The position numbers and the translations under genes were made by a program. Below are positions 32,355 to 44,700 of a stretch of DNA of 64,000 nucleotides, one piece after another. Source of the DNA: Stereum hirsutum FP-91666 SS1 (Eukaryota; Basidiomycota; Agaricomycetes; Russulales; Stereaceae); NCBI RefSeq assembly GCF_000264905.1, contig NW_006763135.1, positions 1,591,179 to 1,655,178 on the forward strand, read 5' to 3'. Every line of letters starts with the position of its first letter. The first letter of the stretch is position 1. A model generated the notes under the pieces. It saw only the letters and a program-made list of their open reading frames with translations. It was not told where the DNA came from and ran no database searches.

Positions 32355-34501
32355 ATGGCCACCCACCCCGTCGCTCAGCTCACATCACCCGCTTCATGGG
32401 CTCTGGTGCGGCTCGTTCATGATTTTTCCATGAGTGTTGCTAAAGTGTAGAATGCCCTCGCCATGAATAGGTCGAGGACAAGTTCTCACCGTATGGCAAG
32501 GAGACACTTACGAAGCTCATCACATTCCTCGAAGTGCACATATTTCTTGACTCGCACGAGACGATGACATATACTGAAGCATTCTGGTTTTAGGAAGACG
32601 TCGAGCCTGCTGCCAAAGTCGCACGAGCACAGCTCCCAGCGGACCCCGTACAGCGATGGAAGACTGTTATTCCTGTCATCGAGGACTTGAAGGCGAAGGC
32701 TAAAAAGCTGGGGCTGTGGAACCTCTTCCTCAGCAAAACTCATTATCCAGAACATGGCGTACCCCTCACGAATTTGGAGGTAAGGATTATGGATATTATA
32801 TTCGGAGTTGTTCTCTGACATCGGGTGGTAGTATGGTGTAATGGCTGAGTTACTGGGTCGTAGTGGACATATGGGTTCTGAGGCTGTCAACTGCGCTGCA
32901 CCTGACACAGGGAATATGGGTGCGTTGCCATTCCTCACAGCGCAGAAGTTTTCAATATTCTCACCGGCCTTGACTTTGCAGAGGTTCTCGCACGTTACGG
33001 TAACGCGGAACAGCAGAAGAAATGGCTCCTCCCTCTGTTGAACGGGGAGACTCGCTCTGCATTCGCTATGACCGAACGGTTTGGTACGTTCAATCATGCG
33101 CATTCATATGAACCCGGCTTTAGCTCATGCCGGTCCTTCAGTCTCATCGTCGGACGCAACGAACATCCGAACCTCTATGGTTCAAGAGGGCGACGAGATC
33201 GTCATCAACGGCCACAAATGGTCTTGTACTTTCTCTCTTGAGGTATTCAGACATGTGCTTCTCTGACCCGGTGTTACCGTGAATTACAGGTGGATTAGCG
33301 GTGCAGGTGACCCCAGGACCAGACTTCATTTAGTCATGGGCAAAAGCGATCCGAAGAACAAGAACACGTATAACCAGCAGAGCGTTGTCATTGTCCCTGC
33401 AGATGCGCCCGGCGTGAAGATCATTCGTCCGATGAATGTCTTTGGGTACGATGATGCCCCAGAGGGCCATTGTGAGATCGTGTACGAGAATGTTCGAGTA
33501 CCGGTGGGCAACCTTGTGCTCGGCTGGGGCAGGGGCTTCGAGGTGGGCTTGGAAATCTCACAGGAATTACCATACGACAACTAAACTCGTATACGATAGA
33601 TCATCCAAGGTCGACTTGGGTACGCTCATTATCGGCGACTAGCTTGAATAGCATTGCTAAAATAACCGCCTTTATGTGCAGCCCTGGCCGTATTCATCAC
33701 TGCATGCGGTCTATCGGTGCAGCTCAGTTTGCTCTCGACACCATGATTGAGCGGGTCACTGATCCTAGCCGGAAGACATTCGGAAAATTCTTGTACGAGC
33801 ACGGTGAGTATACATTTTCAGTAAAGATACTCTGTTGCAAGGCTAAGCTATCGTCTGTAGGGACTGTCGTGGCCGATATCGCAAAGTCCAGAGCAGAGAT
33901 CGAGGGCGCACGTCTCCTCGTACTGAGCGCTGCTCATCAAGTAAGCTGTATTCGTAGTATCTTCATCAACAGTTCGACTCATTTACTCTCCAAGATCGAC
34001 AAAGCAAGGGCTAAGGGCGCTCTGAAGGAGATTGGCATTGCGAAGGTGACCATTCCGTTTTGTATTTCATGACATACGGGGTGCTGAAGTGAGATGTCAT
34101 CTGTAGTTTGTGGTGCCATCTATGGCTCTGCAAGTCATCGACAGGGCCATTCAGTCTTTCGGTGCTGAAGGTGTCAGTCAAGACACTGAGCTTGCAAATC
34201 TATGGGCAGGCCTTCGCACATTGCGGATTGCAGACGTACGTCACTATCGCAGCTCAATTGGACCTCCACTGATAGCAAACCTGCGAATTCTTAGGGTCCT
34301 GATGCGGTATGACAACTTCTTTGAACTTGAATCCCTTGGAGAAAACCCTTTACTGACACCCAACTCACTTCACTGTCACAGGTCCACATCCAGCAAGTTG
34401 GACAACGGGAGCTCAAGAGAGCCCCAGAGCTGGCGAAAAAGGCCGCTGAAAAGAAGAAGAGGGAGACAGCATTGCTCCAGAAGTACAACATCAAGTTGTA
34501 A
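32355..34501 (+). CDS. Acyl-CoA dehydrogenase, ACAD10/11-like
   Basis: Acyl-CoA dehydrogenases catalyse FAD-dependent alpha,beta-desaturation of acyl-CoA. After joining about a dozen exons the protein opens [20 protein letters not shown]. It then shows [40 protein letters not shown] and [20 protein letters not shown] (the FAD-binding AFAMTE signature). [20 protein letters not shown] and [20 protein letters not shown] follow, then [20 protein letters not shown] (the second family signature). The C-terminal domain contains [22 protein letters not shown] sequence and [15 protein letters not shown]. This order and the RIHHCMR motif fit the ACAD10/11 group. The end [16 protein letters not shown] is basic; IKL is not a clear PTS1. 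There is no obvious mitochondrial presequence. The compartment is therefore uncertain. Confidence 0.93.
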
Positions 34502-34789
34502 TTTAGTGTAGGCATGCTGGTGGATTTCTAAGGGGATTTTGCGGACTGCTTTGTGTACTTTTATCATTAACACCCTCAACCCTGCTTGCTATCTTGTATT
34601 TAGCTATTCTCTGTGTATATGTCTATGGATTGGTGCTGGAGCATGAGATAAATTGCATGAGAAGAGTTGCACGCTGTGTTGTAAGTGTGGCCCACAACGA
34701 TGAGTGCCACATCGCCACAAGCGCCGAAGACAGCAGTCGCGCTAATTTCAAGTCGCGCGAAGAAACGACCTCAACGGCGAACACCAACC

Positions 34790-35350
34790 ATGTCCTTCTC
34801 CAAAGCCGCGTCCCGTAGCCTCCTCCGTCGAACGTCCACCCTCCGACGCTATGTCTCTTCCGAAGCGTCATCCTCATCCTCAACGCCTTCGTCGTCCTCC
34901 CCATCCACATCCGCTTCGACTCCCAATGCACCCGAATTCGCCCTGAGCGACGAACGCCTCCGCGCCCTCATCGCCCTCTACCACCGCTCCGACTCCTTCA
35001 TCACACACGAAAACCTCTCCGACGCAATCGACGAAGCGTTCATCTGGGGGCCCTCACAGCATACTGCAACGCGCCAGAAGGACATGTCGTTCTTCGACCT
35101 TCTCAACCAGGTCAAGAAACAGAAGCTGGCGCCGAAGTTTGGCAGACCGGAGGGCGAGAGGCCGTTGAAGGTGAAGGATGAAAAGAATAGGAGGATAGAA
35201 CAGGTCTTTCAGGCGCTGTATGGGACGGAGGCGGTGAGGAAGCCGGGGTTGGAAATTTTGCAGGAGAGGTGGGCGGAGGTGCAGGAGCGGTTGAGGCAGG
35301 AGCGTGAGATAGCTGAGGGTGAGGGTGAGGGTGAGGGAGGGAAGCATTGA
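34790..35350 (+). CDS. Putative small mitochondrial protein of unknown function
   Basis: This single-exon frame encodes 186 aa. I do not recognise the family. The N-terminus MSFSKAASRSLLRRTSTLRR is a textbook mitochondrial presequence (Ser/Arg rich, no acids). It is followed by a Ser/Pro/Thr linker of about 30 residues. The conserved-looking core is FALSDERLRALIALYHRSDS, then ENLSDAIDEAFIWG and QKDMSFFDLLNQVKKQK. The C-terminal part is helical and charged and ends in EGEGEGEG encoded by a GAGGGT repeat. The ATG at 34790 is chosen because the presequence begins there; the frame is open upstream to 34685. It follows the acyl-CoA dehydrogenase by 288 bp on the same strand. Confidence 0.78.
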   Translation: MSFSKAASRSLLRRTSTLRRYVSSEASSSSSTPSSSSPSTSASTPNAPEFALSDERLRALIALYHRSDSFITHENLSDAIDEAFIWGPSQHTATRQKDMSFFDLLNQVKKQKLAPKFGRPEGERPLKVKDEKNRRIEQVFQALYGTEAVRKPGLEILQERWAEVQERLRQEREIAEGEGEGEGGKH

Positions 35351-35559
35351 GTGCGTAGTTTTCTCTTTTGTATGATACATCTCAGAAGCTGACGTTTGGG
35401 TGGCTGTTGGATAGTTCGAACCAGTCATCCTGCGCTTTCTTTCGGGGCTCTATGCTATTTTGCAATACCACCGCTATTCCAATCTGCTAGATATGATCGC
35501 CACGACCAGCAACTCCTACTACTCATACAGCGAATTATGCAGTCTTCGCGAGATACATC

Positions 35560-36731
35560 TCATAAACAGTCAATCTTGAAAGGAAAAGCTTTCGCAAGCG
35601 TCTTCTCGCATGGCCCCAGGAAGAGAAAATCCGCGGCCTCATCACCCTGACTACGTTCGAGATTGAACACGGCCACGCGTCCACCGTGGCTCTGGACTTC
35701 TTCAGCGTAGGCTGCAGCTGGATACACCTATGCATGACAGTGAGTCAGGGGGCTGGAGGAGCAGGGCAGCCTGGTATACTTACAGTCGAGGAAGTGCCTA
35801 TGACGAGACAGAGATCGGCCTCTCCAACGAGCTTATCAATAGTCTCCAGATGCTTAGGTATTTCTTCAAACCATACGACCCCAGGACGCGCCAGGGACCC
35901 GCATTTCTTACACCGCGGAAGATCCTCGACCGGAATATCAGGCTCCATCTCTCCCGCCTCAACTAGGTCCTCCGTTCCCTGAAGCGCTTTAGCCACAGGA
36001 GACTCGAAGTTGAGCTCAGAGTGCCGACAATGTGCGGAAGTGCAGGTGAGCTCGAACAGTTTACCGTGCATCTCGAGTAGGCGGGGCTGTTCGCCAGGGG
36101 CGGGTTTGATGTCCATGCCGGACGCTTCGAAGGTGGCGCTGATGTCGGAAAGTGCCCGCTCACTCAGACCGTCAACGTTTTGCGTTATCAGTGTGAAGGT
36201 AGAACTAGGGGCTAGCTGATGCCGTAGGGGTGGGAGCGAGAGAAGTGTGAGTACTGTGTGTGCGTCGTTCGGGTTGGCGGATAATGCCCTGTGATATGAG
36301 ATTGGTAAGTGAAGTCGGAGGACTTGAATGGAAGGATATGTACTTCTCGCGCCGATAGTGGTAGAATTGCCAGACTCTTGAGGGATTCGCGGCCTACTTG
36401 GGCGGACAAGTGAGTCCATGGTCAATATAGGGTATGCAGGAGGAGGGACAGGCACGCACGAAGGCCGTAGGGGTTGCGATGCTTATTGCATCGTATTTGC
36501 GCCACATGCCTCCAGCACCTCGGAAAGTAGGAATGCCTAAGAATTCACGAAGCGTTTGTCGATCCAACAGTGTCTATCAGAAGGAAGCTCGTTTCCTCTA
36601 AGAATATAATACTTACCAGATGCAGCAGATAGTCCTGCGCCTGCAACTGCGATGATGTGTTTCGAGGATGCGAGGACTTTCGCGAAAGCCTCCATATCTG
36701 AGGAAGGATGGTGTGAGGAGTCTTTGGACAT
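35560..36731 (-). CDS. Class III sirtuin (SIRT5-like NAD-dependent deacylase)
   Basis: The protein carries the sirtuin core in order: [20 protein letters not shown] (NAD binding), [11 protein letters not shown], the catalytic His in [18 protein letters not shown], a zinc site made by CTSAHC and CKKC, and [16 protein letters not shown] followed by [14 protein letters not shown]. Between the first two motifs lies [11 protein letters not shown], which matches the Tyr-x-x-Arg pair used by class III enzymes to read succinyl, malonyl or glutaryl lysine. About seven exons were joined; the C-terminal exon continues [16 protein letters not shown] to a stop at 35560. The start is the ATG giving [14 protein letters not shown], with no clear mitochondrial presequence; an upstream frame exists. 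Desuccinylase activity is inferred from the Tyr/Arg pair only. Confidence 0.93.
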
Positions 36732-37066
36732 AGTGTGAATAGTTTGTGAGGTTGAGTGAAGAGGTGTAGGTTGAAGTTGGGGAGGCAGATATGATTGGCG
36801 CCTAATGTTGGATGAGTTATTATAGGCAGGCGGCTCCCATGCTTGGACCTGCACAGGATTGCCCAGCCCACTCCAGAGTACTCGGACCTTCGAGCCTCAA
36901 CGAGTCAGGAGCTGTTGGGCTTCATCTATGATGATGCAGTAAGGAAGGGAACTGTAATATGATATTAATGCTGGCTACGCATCCAACAGCAGTAACGAAG
37001 ATTCCCATTCATGTAGTAGGAAAGCACGACACTTGGGATCCGTCTGACACTAGAATCTGTCACCGT

Positions 37067-37523
37067 CTATTCTGATTTGCCATCGTCCTTGGCAGTGATA
37101 GGCATGTTGAATCCAACGCGACGAGCGGTAGCTTCTATACGTTCCTCGCCTGTGAGGTCGATCAGAGGATTATATCGGTCTAGTAGAGTCTGTTCAGTTA
37201 TTGGAGGGAGGATCAGCATGCATTGTCAACATGTAGATACTGAACACACGACACCTTGTACATTCTCTGTGATTCCAGAAATGTTATAGCGTTAGCCATG
37301 TCATATTCGAATGTTTTGGCCTTCGTGGCGCCTTGCTCGAAGATGGCACGGAAGTTGGTGGGGACGGTTTTGCTCCGTGTTTTCGGTGGCGAGATGGACT
37401 ATGCGAGCAGGAAGATCATGAGATGAGTTGGTTTCGAGGGGATAGGTTAGACGAGTAGTTTACCGCTTTCGCGACCTCTCTGACGACCTTCCGGTAGGCC
37501 TGGATATGGGGGACGGTGGACAT
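37067..37523 (-). CDS. FMC1: FMC1-like LYR-family ATP synthase assembly factor
   Basis: Fmc1 helps assemble the F1 sector of mitochondrial ATP synthase together with Atp12. The translation begins MSTVPHIQAYRKVVREVAKA, where the usual LYR triplet appears as AYR. It continues SISPPKTRSKTVPTNFRAIF, TFEYDMANAITFLESQRMYK and TLLDRYNPLIDLTGEERIEA, then TARRVGFNMP. The last segment is the region I associate with fungal FMC1 homologues. The total length of about 108 aa suits the family. Three or so introns interrupt it. The start chosen is the ATG at 37523; an in-frame ORF extends upstream but lacks family features. The annotation rests on pattern resemblance and overall size. Confidence 0.7.
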
Positions 37524-38058
37524 GGTGGACAAGACGAGTGTGGCAACGCGAGCTACTCCAGGCTGTTCCTTGTTAGCCGAGTGTGGCGTCGAAGTATTGA
37601 CTGCTTCTGAGGCTCCTTTGCCACAGGCTTTCAGGTCTGCTCGTCTTGACCTTCTTTGACAGGTGGAAATCAATACAGCTGTGATGCTCATTATTTAATG
37701 ATATAATAAAGGGCACACAGGGCGCGCACAAGGTCGGACGGAGGGCAGGTGGGGGGTCGGAAATATCCATCAAAACGCAGCCGGCACACGGACGGAGTGC
37801 TGACGGTGCTTGCAAGTTGACGGTCGATTGTCGAGCCGTCGTTCGTCTGTGCTCGCCTGCACATGGGATCTGTCTAAGATCACGCTCATTTCCCTTGTTC
37901 TAACCAGTCAGTTCTTTTGCTCTTGTCTGGATACCGCTATTCCAGAACATCGTTACTGAAGATGTTGCCAGCCGACAGCGAACACTGACCGAGCGTCATC
38001 ACTATCCGACCGCACGATCGTCTTCAGCCGTGCTTCCTTTGAACGCGCTTGAGCGATC
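37524..38058. promoter_or_regulatory. Divergent promoter region, FMC1 / eIF4A-like gene
   Basis: This 535-bp stretch separates two divergent starts. It includes a TTTAATGATATAATAAAG A/T-rich word near 37694-37710 that could position transcription starts. No coding signal was recognised. Confidence 0.45.
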
Positions 38059-41000
38059 ATGGCAAAGAGCGCTGCTTTGAACCCGACGTCGATGCCATTC
38101 TTCCCGGGCGGAATGCGCTCTGTAGACGACGACGGCGGCCCCACCATGGCCTTCGCCTCACCCACGGGCAATCACGACCAGGATCGTATCTCGCTCTCCA
38201 TCTCTCCGACCGACTACCGCTCTCTTCGGTCCTCTCCTATCCCATCCTTCAACTCGGACGCTCCTAATGGCTCTCAGAACGCGGGCATTCGTTTCCAGCA
38301 GTCTCCGCCAGGTCCGGACTGGATGCAGGAGTCTCCCACACCTCGTTCGTTCGACAGCGACAAGGCTTTCCTACCACACGAAACACGTCTCGTCCGTGAA
38401 TCGAGTCTTTCGAGCAGCGTCGACACCTTCTCTAGCGCGGAGGACAGGTTTTCTAACGCCAAGAGTGACGAGGGCTTCATGCCACGTACCGGTACCCCTC
38501 TGTTGCGCCAGGGCTCGGCCATGAACATCCGTAACACCTCACGGTCGCCTTATCCAGCTCATGTCATCGTGACTTCCTCCTCGCCGGTGTCGTCGTTGGA
38601 TTCGGGTAGTCAGCCCGCTTCGAGCATCGAGCATTCGTCGGGTTTCGAGGCGCAGCTCAGGTCTTCCCCCCTAATTAATGAGTTGATGGACCGTCTCGCT
38701 CGTAGCGAGATGACTTCCAAGGAGATACAGAGGGAAGTAAGCGATCTACACGTCAAGATGGATTTTCTGGTGGAGCGAATATTGAATCAGGCGACTCAAT
38801 CTCCTGCGCAACCCCTCTCTCAACCCGAGTTCAAGAACCCGTTCGCGCCATCTACACCTTCTATACCGCTCAATGGCTCCCGTCCATCGATCTCCCTGGC
38901 TCCCAATCAACCTTCGGACGATATCACGCAGATATCGCAGCGCCTCACTACGCTTACGAGCTCGGTCGGGCAACTCCTCGCTCTGCAGACTCAGCAACAT
39001 ATGCAAGCCAACAACGCCGGCCTCGGAGGTGGTCCTCTTTCTGCTCTCAGTCCTTCTCAGATCGACATTGCGCCGAATCAAATGCTGCCTCCCGCCTCGA
39101 ATGCTATCATCGGCCACGGACTACCCAACCGGCCCGATCTTCGTGGACCGTCTAGGACTCCTAATCCTCCGGCACGCACTTGGTCTGCAGGCAGCCTCGA
39201 TCTTCCCGTGCGGCCGCCTGATGGTGCGGGCTCCTTAGGTCGTCCCGACTCGCTATTGCGTGACAAACGTCGCTCCGTGTCCAATCTTATGCGACGGGAT
39301 TCTGCCGGTGTACGTCTCTCCTCCCGTTCCGCCTTATTGGTCCACCATTTTAAAACCTTCTCTAGGTTGATGTCTTGTCGGGGTCTTCCCGTGAAGGCCC
39401 TGCACTATCAAAGTGGGACCAGCTTGCTCTCGCTCCTGAGCTACTTCACTCACTGACTAAGTTTGGGTTAGTCTTGTGATTTTTGTCATGGTCCATACGG
39501 TCGTTGAACCTTGATTCTCAACAGCGTAGGTCCTCCGAACAAGATTCAGCAACGCGCCCTTCCGTTTTTGCTCCGTGGAGCGGATATCATTGCGCAGGCA
39601 CCACCGACACAGGAACGTATTGCCGCATATGTGATCCCAGCCATTCACGTCGCCCTCGTCAATACAACCGGCCGTCCGGCCCCTCGTGGACCCGTGGTGG
39701 TCATGGTGTCAACGACGGTGGACCAAGCTACCCAGGCTCAACGCATGATCCGCGATCTGGGAGGTCCTATCGGTATACGCTCGGCTCTTGGTGTCGGCTC
39801 GCCCTCTGCGGGCACTGATCTCACTCAAGAGTTACGCTTGCTCCAGCAAAATATGCCACATATTATCTGCGGCACACCACAGAAGCTCCACGCTCTCTTC
39901 ACTGCGCCTGGAGGACTGGTCGGATCCCAGGTTCGGTTGCTCGTTCTGGATGAAGTTGATCAGCTTATTGCTCGTAACCTGCATGAATTCATCTTCAACA
40001 TCGTCAAGCTTCTTCCCGCACCACGTAGTCGCCCACTTGGAAACCTGACTTCTTCGTCTCAGACTTCGCTGTCCTCAATGGACTCAAGTCCGTCGTCGTT
40101 GTCAGCTCCTTTCCCATCCAACGGACGCAGGTTTTCGGGCCTGAGCACCTCACCAAATCCATCCGAAGGAATTACCGGTCCATCGGGGACAATCGAAAGG
40201 CAGACCGCTCTGTTCTCGAACACTGTTCCTCAGGATGTTCTCAACCTCGCTACCGCTATCCAGCTCAGAGAACCTGTACGCGTTCTCGTTAGGCGCGACG
40301 GGAACGTCACACATGCGGACACAACCCAAGGGGCTCGTGGTCTTCGCCAATTTTATCTATACCTTGCTCTCACAGCAGGAGGTCGCTCGGATTCGGTCTC
40401 CTCGTCGTCCGGTAGTGGACTCGGGATTATCGGTTCCGGCCGTGGTTCGACGAACGCTGAAACTGTGCAAGCCCGCGAGTGGAAGCTTGACGCGTTGAGT
40501 GATTTGTTTGAAGATATCGAGGTAGGACAGGCGATCGTCCACGTAGGCGGTATGGCCGCGTTGGATGCTGTCGTCTATAGATTGGCGAGTCGGGGTTTGG
40601 ATGCTATCCCGATGGTGCGTTTTTCTCTTCCGTGTGTCGTATGCGTGAGACTGAATTGAGTGGCGACAGCACGGTGATATGAACGCAGCTGCTAAGCTTA
40701 CAGCCCTGAACAAGTTCCGTGGCACTGCGAGCGGTCTTATGCGTCCGCTTACGAGCAAGGCCCTCGTTGTCTACGACGTCCAGATCAAGAGCCCAGAGAT
40801 TTCTCATATCCCACTCATCATTAACTATGGTCAGTTCACTTAGGCATGGTTCACCCTCACCTTTCAATCTAATGCATTGAATTCAAATAGATTTACCCAA
40901 GGCGGTTGAGGAGTACGCCCATCGGTATGTTCAACTATTGTGATGATACAATGGAACAGTTGCTGATCACCTTGTCCCAGTGTTGCGCCTGCGATCGCTC

Positions 41001-41259
41001 CTACCCATGCTCGTGCAGGGGTCATCGTGAACTTCGTCACCGCTACCGGTGGCGACGTTGAAATGCTTCGCTCCATAGAATGTTTCTATAAGTACGTCAA
41101 TCGTCTTGTTGCACATTTGCGCGTTTCAAACTGACCTGATTTCCCATAGGATTAAATGCGTACGTTTTCAGATTAACCATCCTTAATCCCACACAAGCAG
41201 CTGACATGGTTTTCCCCTTGCAGCCTGAAGTTCCCATGAGTCTGCGCGATATCGTTTGA
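38059..41259 (+). CDS. eIF4A-like DEAD-box protein with degenerate helicase motifs
   Basis: Eight exons sum in frame to 930 aa: 38059..39309, 39366..39466, 39525..40614, 40670..40829, 40891..40924, 40981..41091, 41150..41159 and 41224..41259. Residues 1-430 are Ser/Pro-rich and disordered with one short coil (LINELMDRLARSEMTSKEIQ). The helicase fold starts at about 435. Fold landmarks are clear: GVGPPNKIQQRALPFLLRGA, PHIICGTPQKLHALF, HGDMNAAAKLTALNKFR, IPLIINYDLPKAVEEYAHRV and a MSLRDIV end. Catalytic motifs are lost, however. Motif I reads QAPPTQERI instead of GxGKT, motif II reads DEVD, SAT reads SNT, motif V lacks ARG-D, and motif VI keeps HR but not the later arginines. I infer a non-catalytic eIF4A-like scaffold or RNA-binding protein. 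It could instead be an early-decaying gene, but intact splicing and frame argue against that. Confidence 0.88.
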
Positions 41260-41752
41260 ATGACTTTTCTTTCTTTGTCTCGATTCTTGTATCCCTAAAG
41301 CTGCTCTTGCTATCTCGTTTCTTCTCCGCTGCTGTTATATCACCCTGAGTCTCGTACATTCTGTGCTATACCCTCTTCCTGCTGCAACCCACAACATAAC
41401 TAAACTCTGTCTCCTTACTCGCACCCAGCCCCCTTCCGGTCTCGCTACGAGATCGGGGGATGATATCGATCTCATCATCTGCCAATCCAATCTTGCTTGC
41501 TTGCTTCGCTCATACTGTATAATTTGTCCCTCCGCTTGCTTTCTCGATTGTCCGTCTGTCTTTTGTCTTTTGTCCTTGGATGCTCGTCTTGTTTCGTTTC
41601 CGAATTGTGTTTCGTTCGTCCCCTCCCACCCTTTTAACGCTCCCACGTATTAACGCCCACACCACACGCCACACCTCACCGCACCCTCTTCTCATCCTGC
41701 ACGCGTCCCACCCCCCTCCCCAAATGATGGTGTTAGGTCCTCATTTTAATTC
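41260..41752. other. Convergent 3' regions of the eIF4A-like and ELP2 genes
   Basis: This 493-bp stretch lies between converging stops. It is C/T rich on the plus strand. A run of repeated GCTTG words lies near 41490-41505. No gene was recognised. Confidence 0.5.
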
Positions 41753-44700
41753 TCAACCTCTACCTAGCCGGATGCTTAGTATTCTCAATGTACCATCTTC
41801 ACTACAGCTCGCCAAATGTCTCAATTCTTCGTTCTCACCCACGTCCGGCCGCCATGCCATCTGATAGATCTGGTCTATGTGCGCCATCCTGATAAAGCGT
41901 TGCCAGAGTTTCGTCAGAGGTGAAGTTAATAAGACGGTGCGAAGGTAAAAGAAGTGGGACAGGCGACGCACCCAGGGTTGACAATCGTCGAGAGCGTCCA
42001 GTTGGCTGGAGTGGCGCCCGTGTAGATATGGATGTGGCCCGTCTCGAGACCTACGGCAAGGACGCGTCTGAAAAACATACAAGCACAGTCAGCGAACACA
42101 TAACAAACAACTAACGTGAGTTCCAAGTCAGACGCACTGGCTGTCGTGGTCCTTCCCAAATGCCACTGCCGTCGCCGCTTCCTTCAACTTGATTGTCGCC
42201 GTCGCCGTCCACTTTTCTGCGTCAGTGGTCTCTTTTAATGTCCATATCTTCACCTGTGGTACGTTTGTGAGTTAGTTTTGACATGGGTTTGACAGCCGAT
42301 CGGAGTATGGGATGCGTACCGTTTTATCACGCGAAGCTGTTGCAAATATATCGCCTTGGGGAGACCACGAACAGTCCCAGATGATACGGGTGTGGGACTT
42401 GTCCGCGGCGACAGGGACGTATCCTGTCCAACAATACGAATATCACATAAGCTTTAACGTCTCCATGCTCTTTAAAGGGCAAGTTCGTACCCACGCCTTC
42501 CTCCTTGACTCTGAACAATCGCCACGTCCGGTCTCTCGAGACAGTCAGAACGTGTCTATCATCTGGGCTGAACGCGATCCGAGTTACGGTCAGAGCATGG
42601 CCTTCGAGAGGTTCGCCAACGCTGTGGAATTTCTCGGTGTCGTAGAGGCGGACGACGGCGTGTTTTGCGGTTGTGGCTCTGCAGGCTGTGGCCATGAGTT
42701 TGCGCGAGTTTGAGATGGAGACTGTGATTGACTGTTTAAGTTGGTCAAGGGTGATGAAGGAGGGGTCAGTAGTGTATCGAGAGGAAGGCGCTGAAGGGAG
42801 ATAACATGCCTCGTAACCGTGTCCGAAGACCTTTTCAATCTCGGGCCATAGAGTCATGGCCGCTAATTCTCCTTCGAATGGGCGTCTGAGGTGTTCATCC
42901 TCGCCGTCAAAGGTAAAAGGCTGCGCGTTGGCTACAGAAAATATGAGTATTCCTGAGGATAGTCATTGAGGGAGGAAGCTCACTATCGTTGGTGGCCTTA
43001 TTTGACAGCCCAAGAGGTGGGACGCTGGCTCCGACTGGCCGATCCGCCTGTGCCAAATCCCTCTTCAGTTTTTTCCGTATCCGCTACGAACAAACTATCT
43101 GCAGACAACGCATACCTCATCCACTCCAAGGTCAGCAACATCTAGACCCTTGACGGTCTTCACAAATGCTCTGGGACCTTCAAAAACGCGGGCTACTTTT
43201 TCATCCGCGACGCTAACGAGCTTGAGTACATCGATGAAGGCGACCCCGACGAGGTCGTATCCATGTACTTGAGGACGCGCGAGCTCGTGCCATGCTACTG
43301 CCTTCGTTCCAGCCGGTAGCAAGGAGGGAATAGCGCCGTGTATACGCGTCGTTTGGTCGATTCTACATGAAATATATAACCGATCAGCTCGTTACTCTCG
43401 TTTCGGTGAAACGAGTAAAACCATACCCAGTCGAAGCGAGATACTCTCCGTTTGGAGCCCACGATATGCCCCTAACAGGACCCGCATGTCCTGTAACCGC
43501 TCCAACCTCAGTCCACATCTCCGCCGCACCTCCTGCACCAGAAGATTCGTCGGCCCTCCATCTCCTCCACCCGCCCGCCCATCCCCACGCAAGTGCCTCC
43601 TTCCCACTCCTGGCCCAGATCCCACCGACGAAACCTCCCAATCGTTGACCGCCAACGTCTCCGAAACGTTGACGGTTGACCCAGATTGTCGTTGTTTCGG
43701 TTGGCTGATTTGGGGTGGTGAGGATGGGGGAGGGAGACCAGAGGATGAGGGATGAGTCTGTTGATGTGGACAGGAGAGTCAATGGGGGTGATGATCCGTT
43801 CGTAGATGATGAGGATGATAGGTCCGGTCGCCATGATAGAGAAGTTACACCAGCTTCATGGCCTACGAGGAGTGCATCGAAGGTGACTGAGAACTGCTGT
43901 GGACTGGGATCGTTGTTTGGTCGGTAATGCTTTCCCAGAGAAATAACGAGAATGGGACTGACCTCCCATCGTCGCCTGTGATGGTCAGTACATGCTTCTT
44001 CAACGAGATCTGTCTTCCACCCTCTTCGGCATTCGATTCACCCAACGACGCTTCGAAGGCATCAAGCAACTCATCCGTCAATTGAGGTTTTCCCTGGTTG
44101 TCGGGACGATCCGACTTTTGGGCTGAAAATGGTTCGATATTCCACAGACGGATGGTAGAATCTTGAGCACCGGAGGCGAGAATCAGAGGGTCTGACCGTA
44201 CAGCAGAGTCTTGGGATGTCAATGGTGGTCGGAATGAGAGCGAACGGACCCAGTCTTCGTGGCCAGAAAGCGTCGCCGATAGAACGAACTATAGATTACT
44301 GTCAAGGATGTGATGAGCGGCAAATGAATGTGGGGTATACCTGATCCTCTGAACGAGTATAGATCTGGATGCTTGGGCTCGTTGTGCCGATAGCGAGTAC
44401 TCTGGCTACACAATGAAGAGGTCAAAGGGTGCAGCTGAGTTACTCATGAACGGAGAGAGACGTACCTTTAGTACCAGGAAGGAAATCAAGCTCCACAGAG
44501 AGGGGATATTTATTCTTGAGTGAAATCGTTTGCACCTCCTTCAAGTCATCTACCCAATCATTTATTTTGTTATGTTTCAAAACAGCTACTGTGAAACGCA
44601 AAGAACGAACCATCAGGACCCAGTTGCCACACCTTGATTGAAGAATCTGAAGCCCCTGTCACCAAACATCCTTCGTGATATCCAAGTGCAGATATCGATT

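Noticed and set aside
38274..39117. Minus-strand open frames over the eIF4A-like gene
   Set aside because: They mirror the Ser/Pro-rich sense frame and contain no domain.
43384..43940. Plus-strand open frames over the central ELP2 gene
   Set aside because: They are antisense to clear WD40 repeats.
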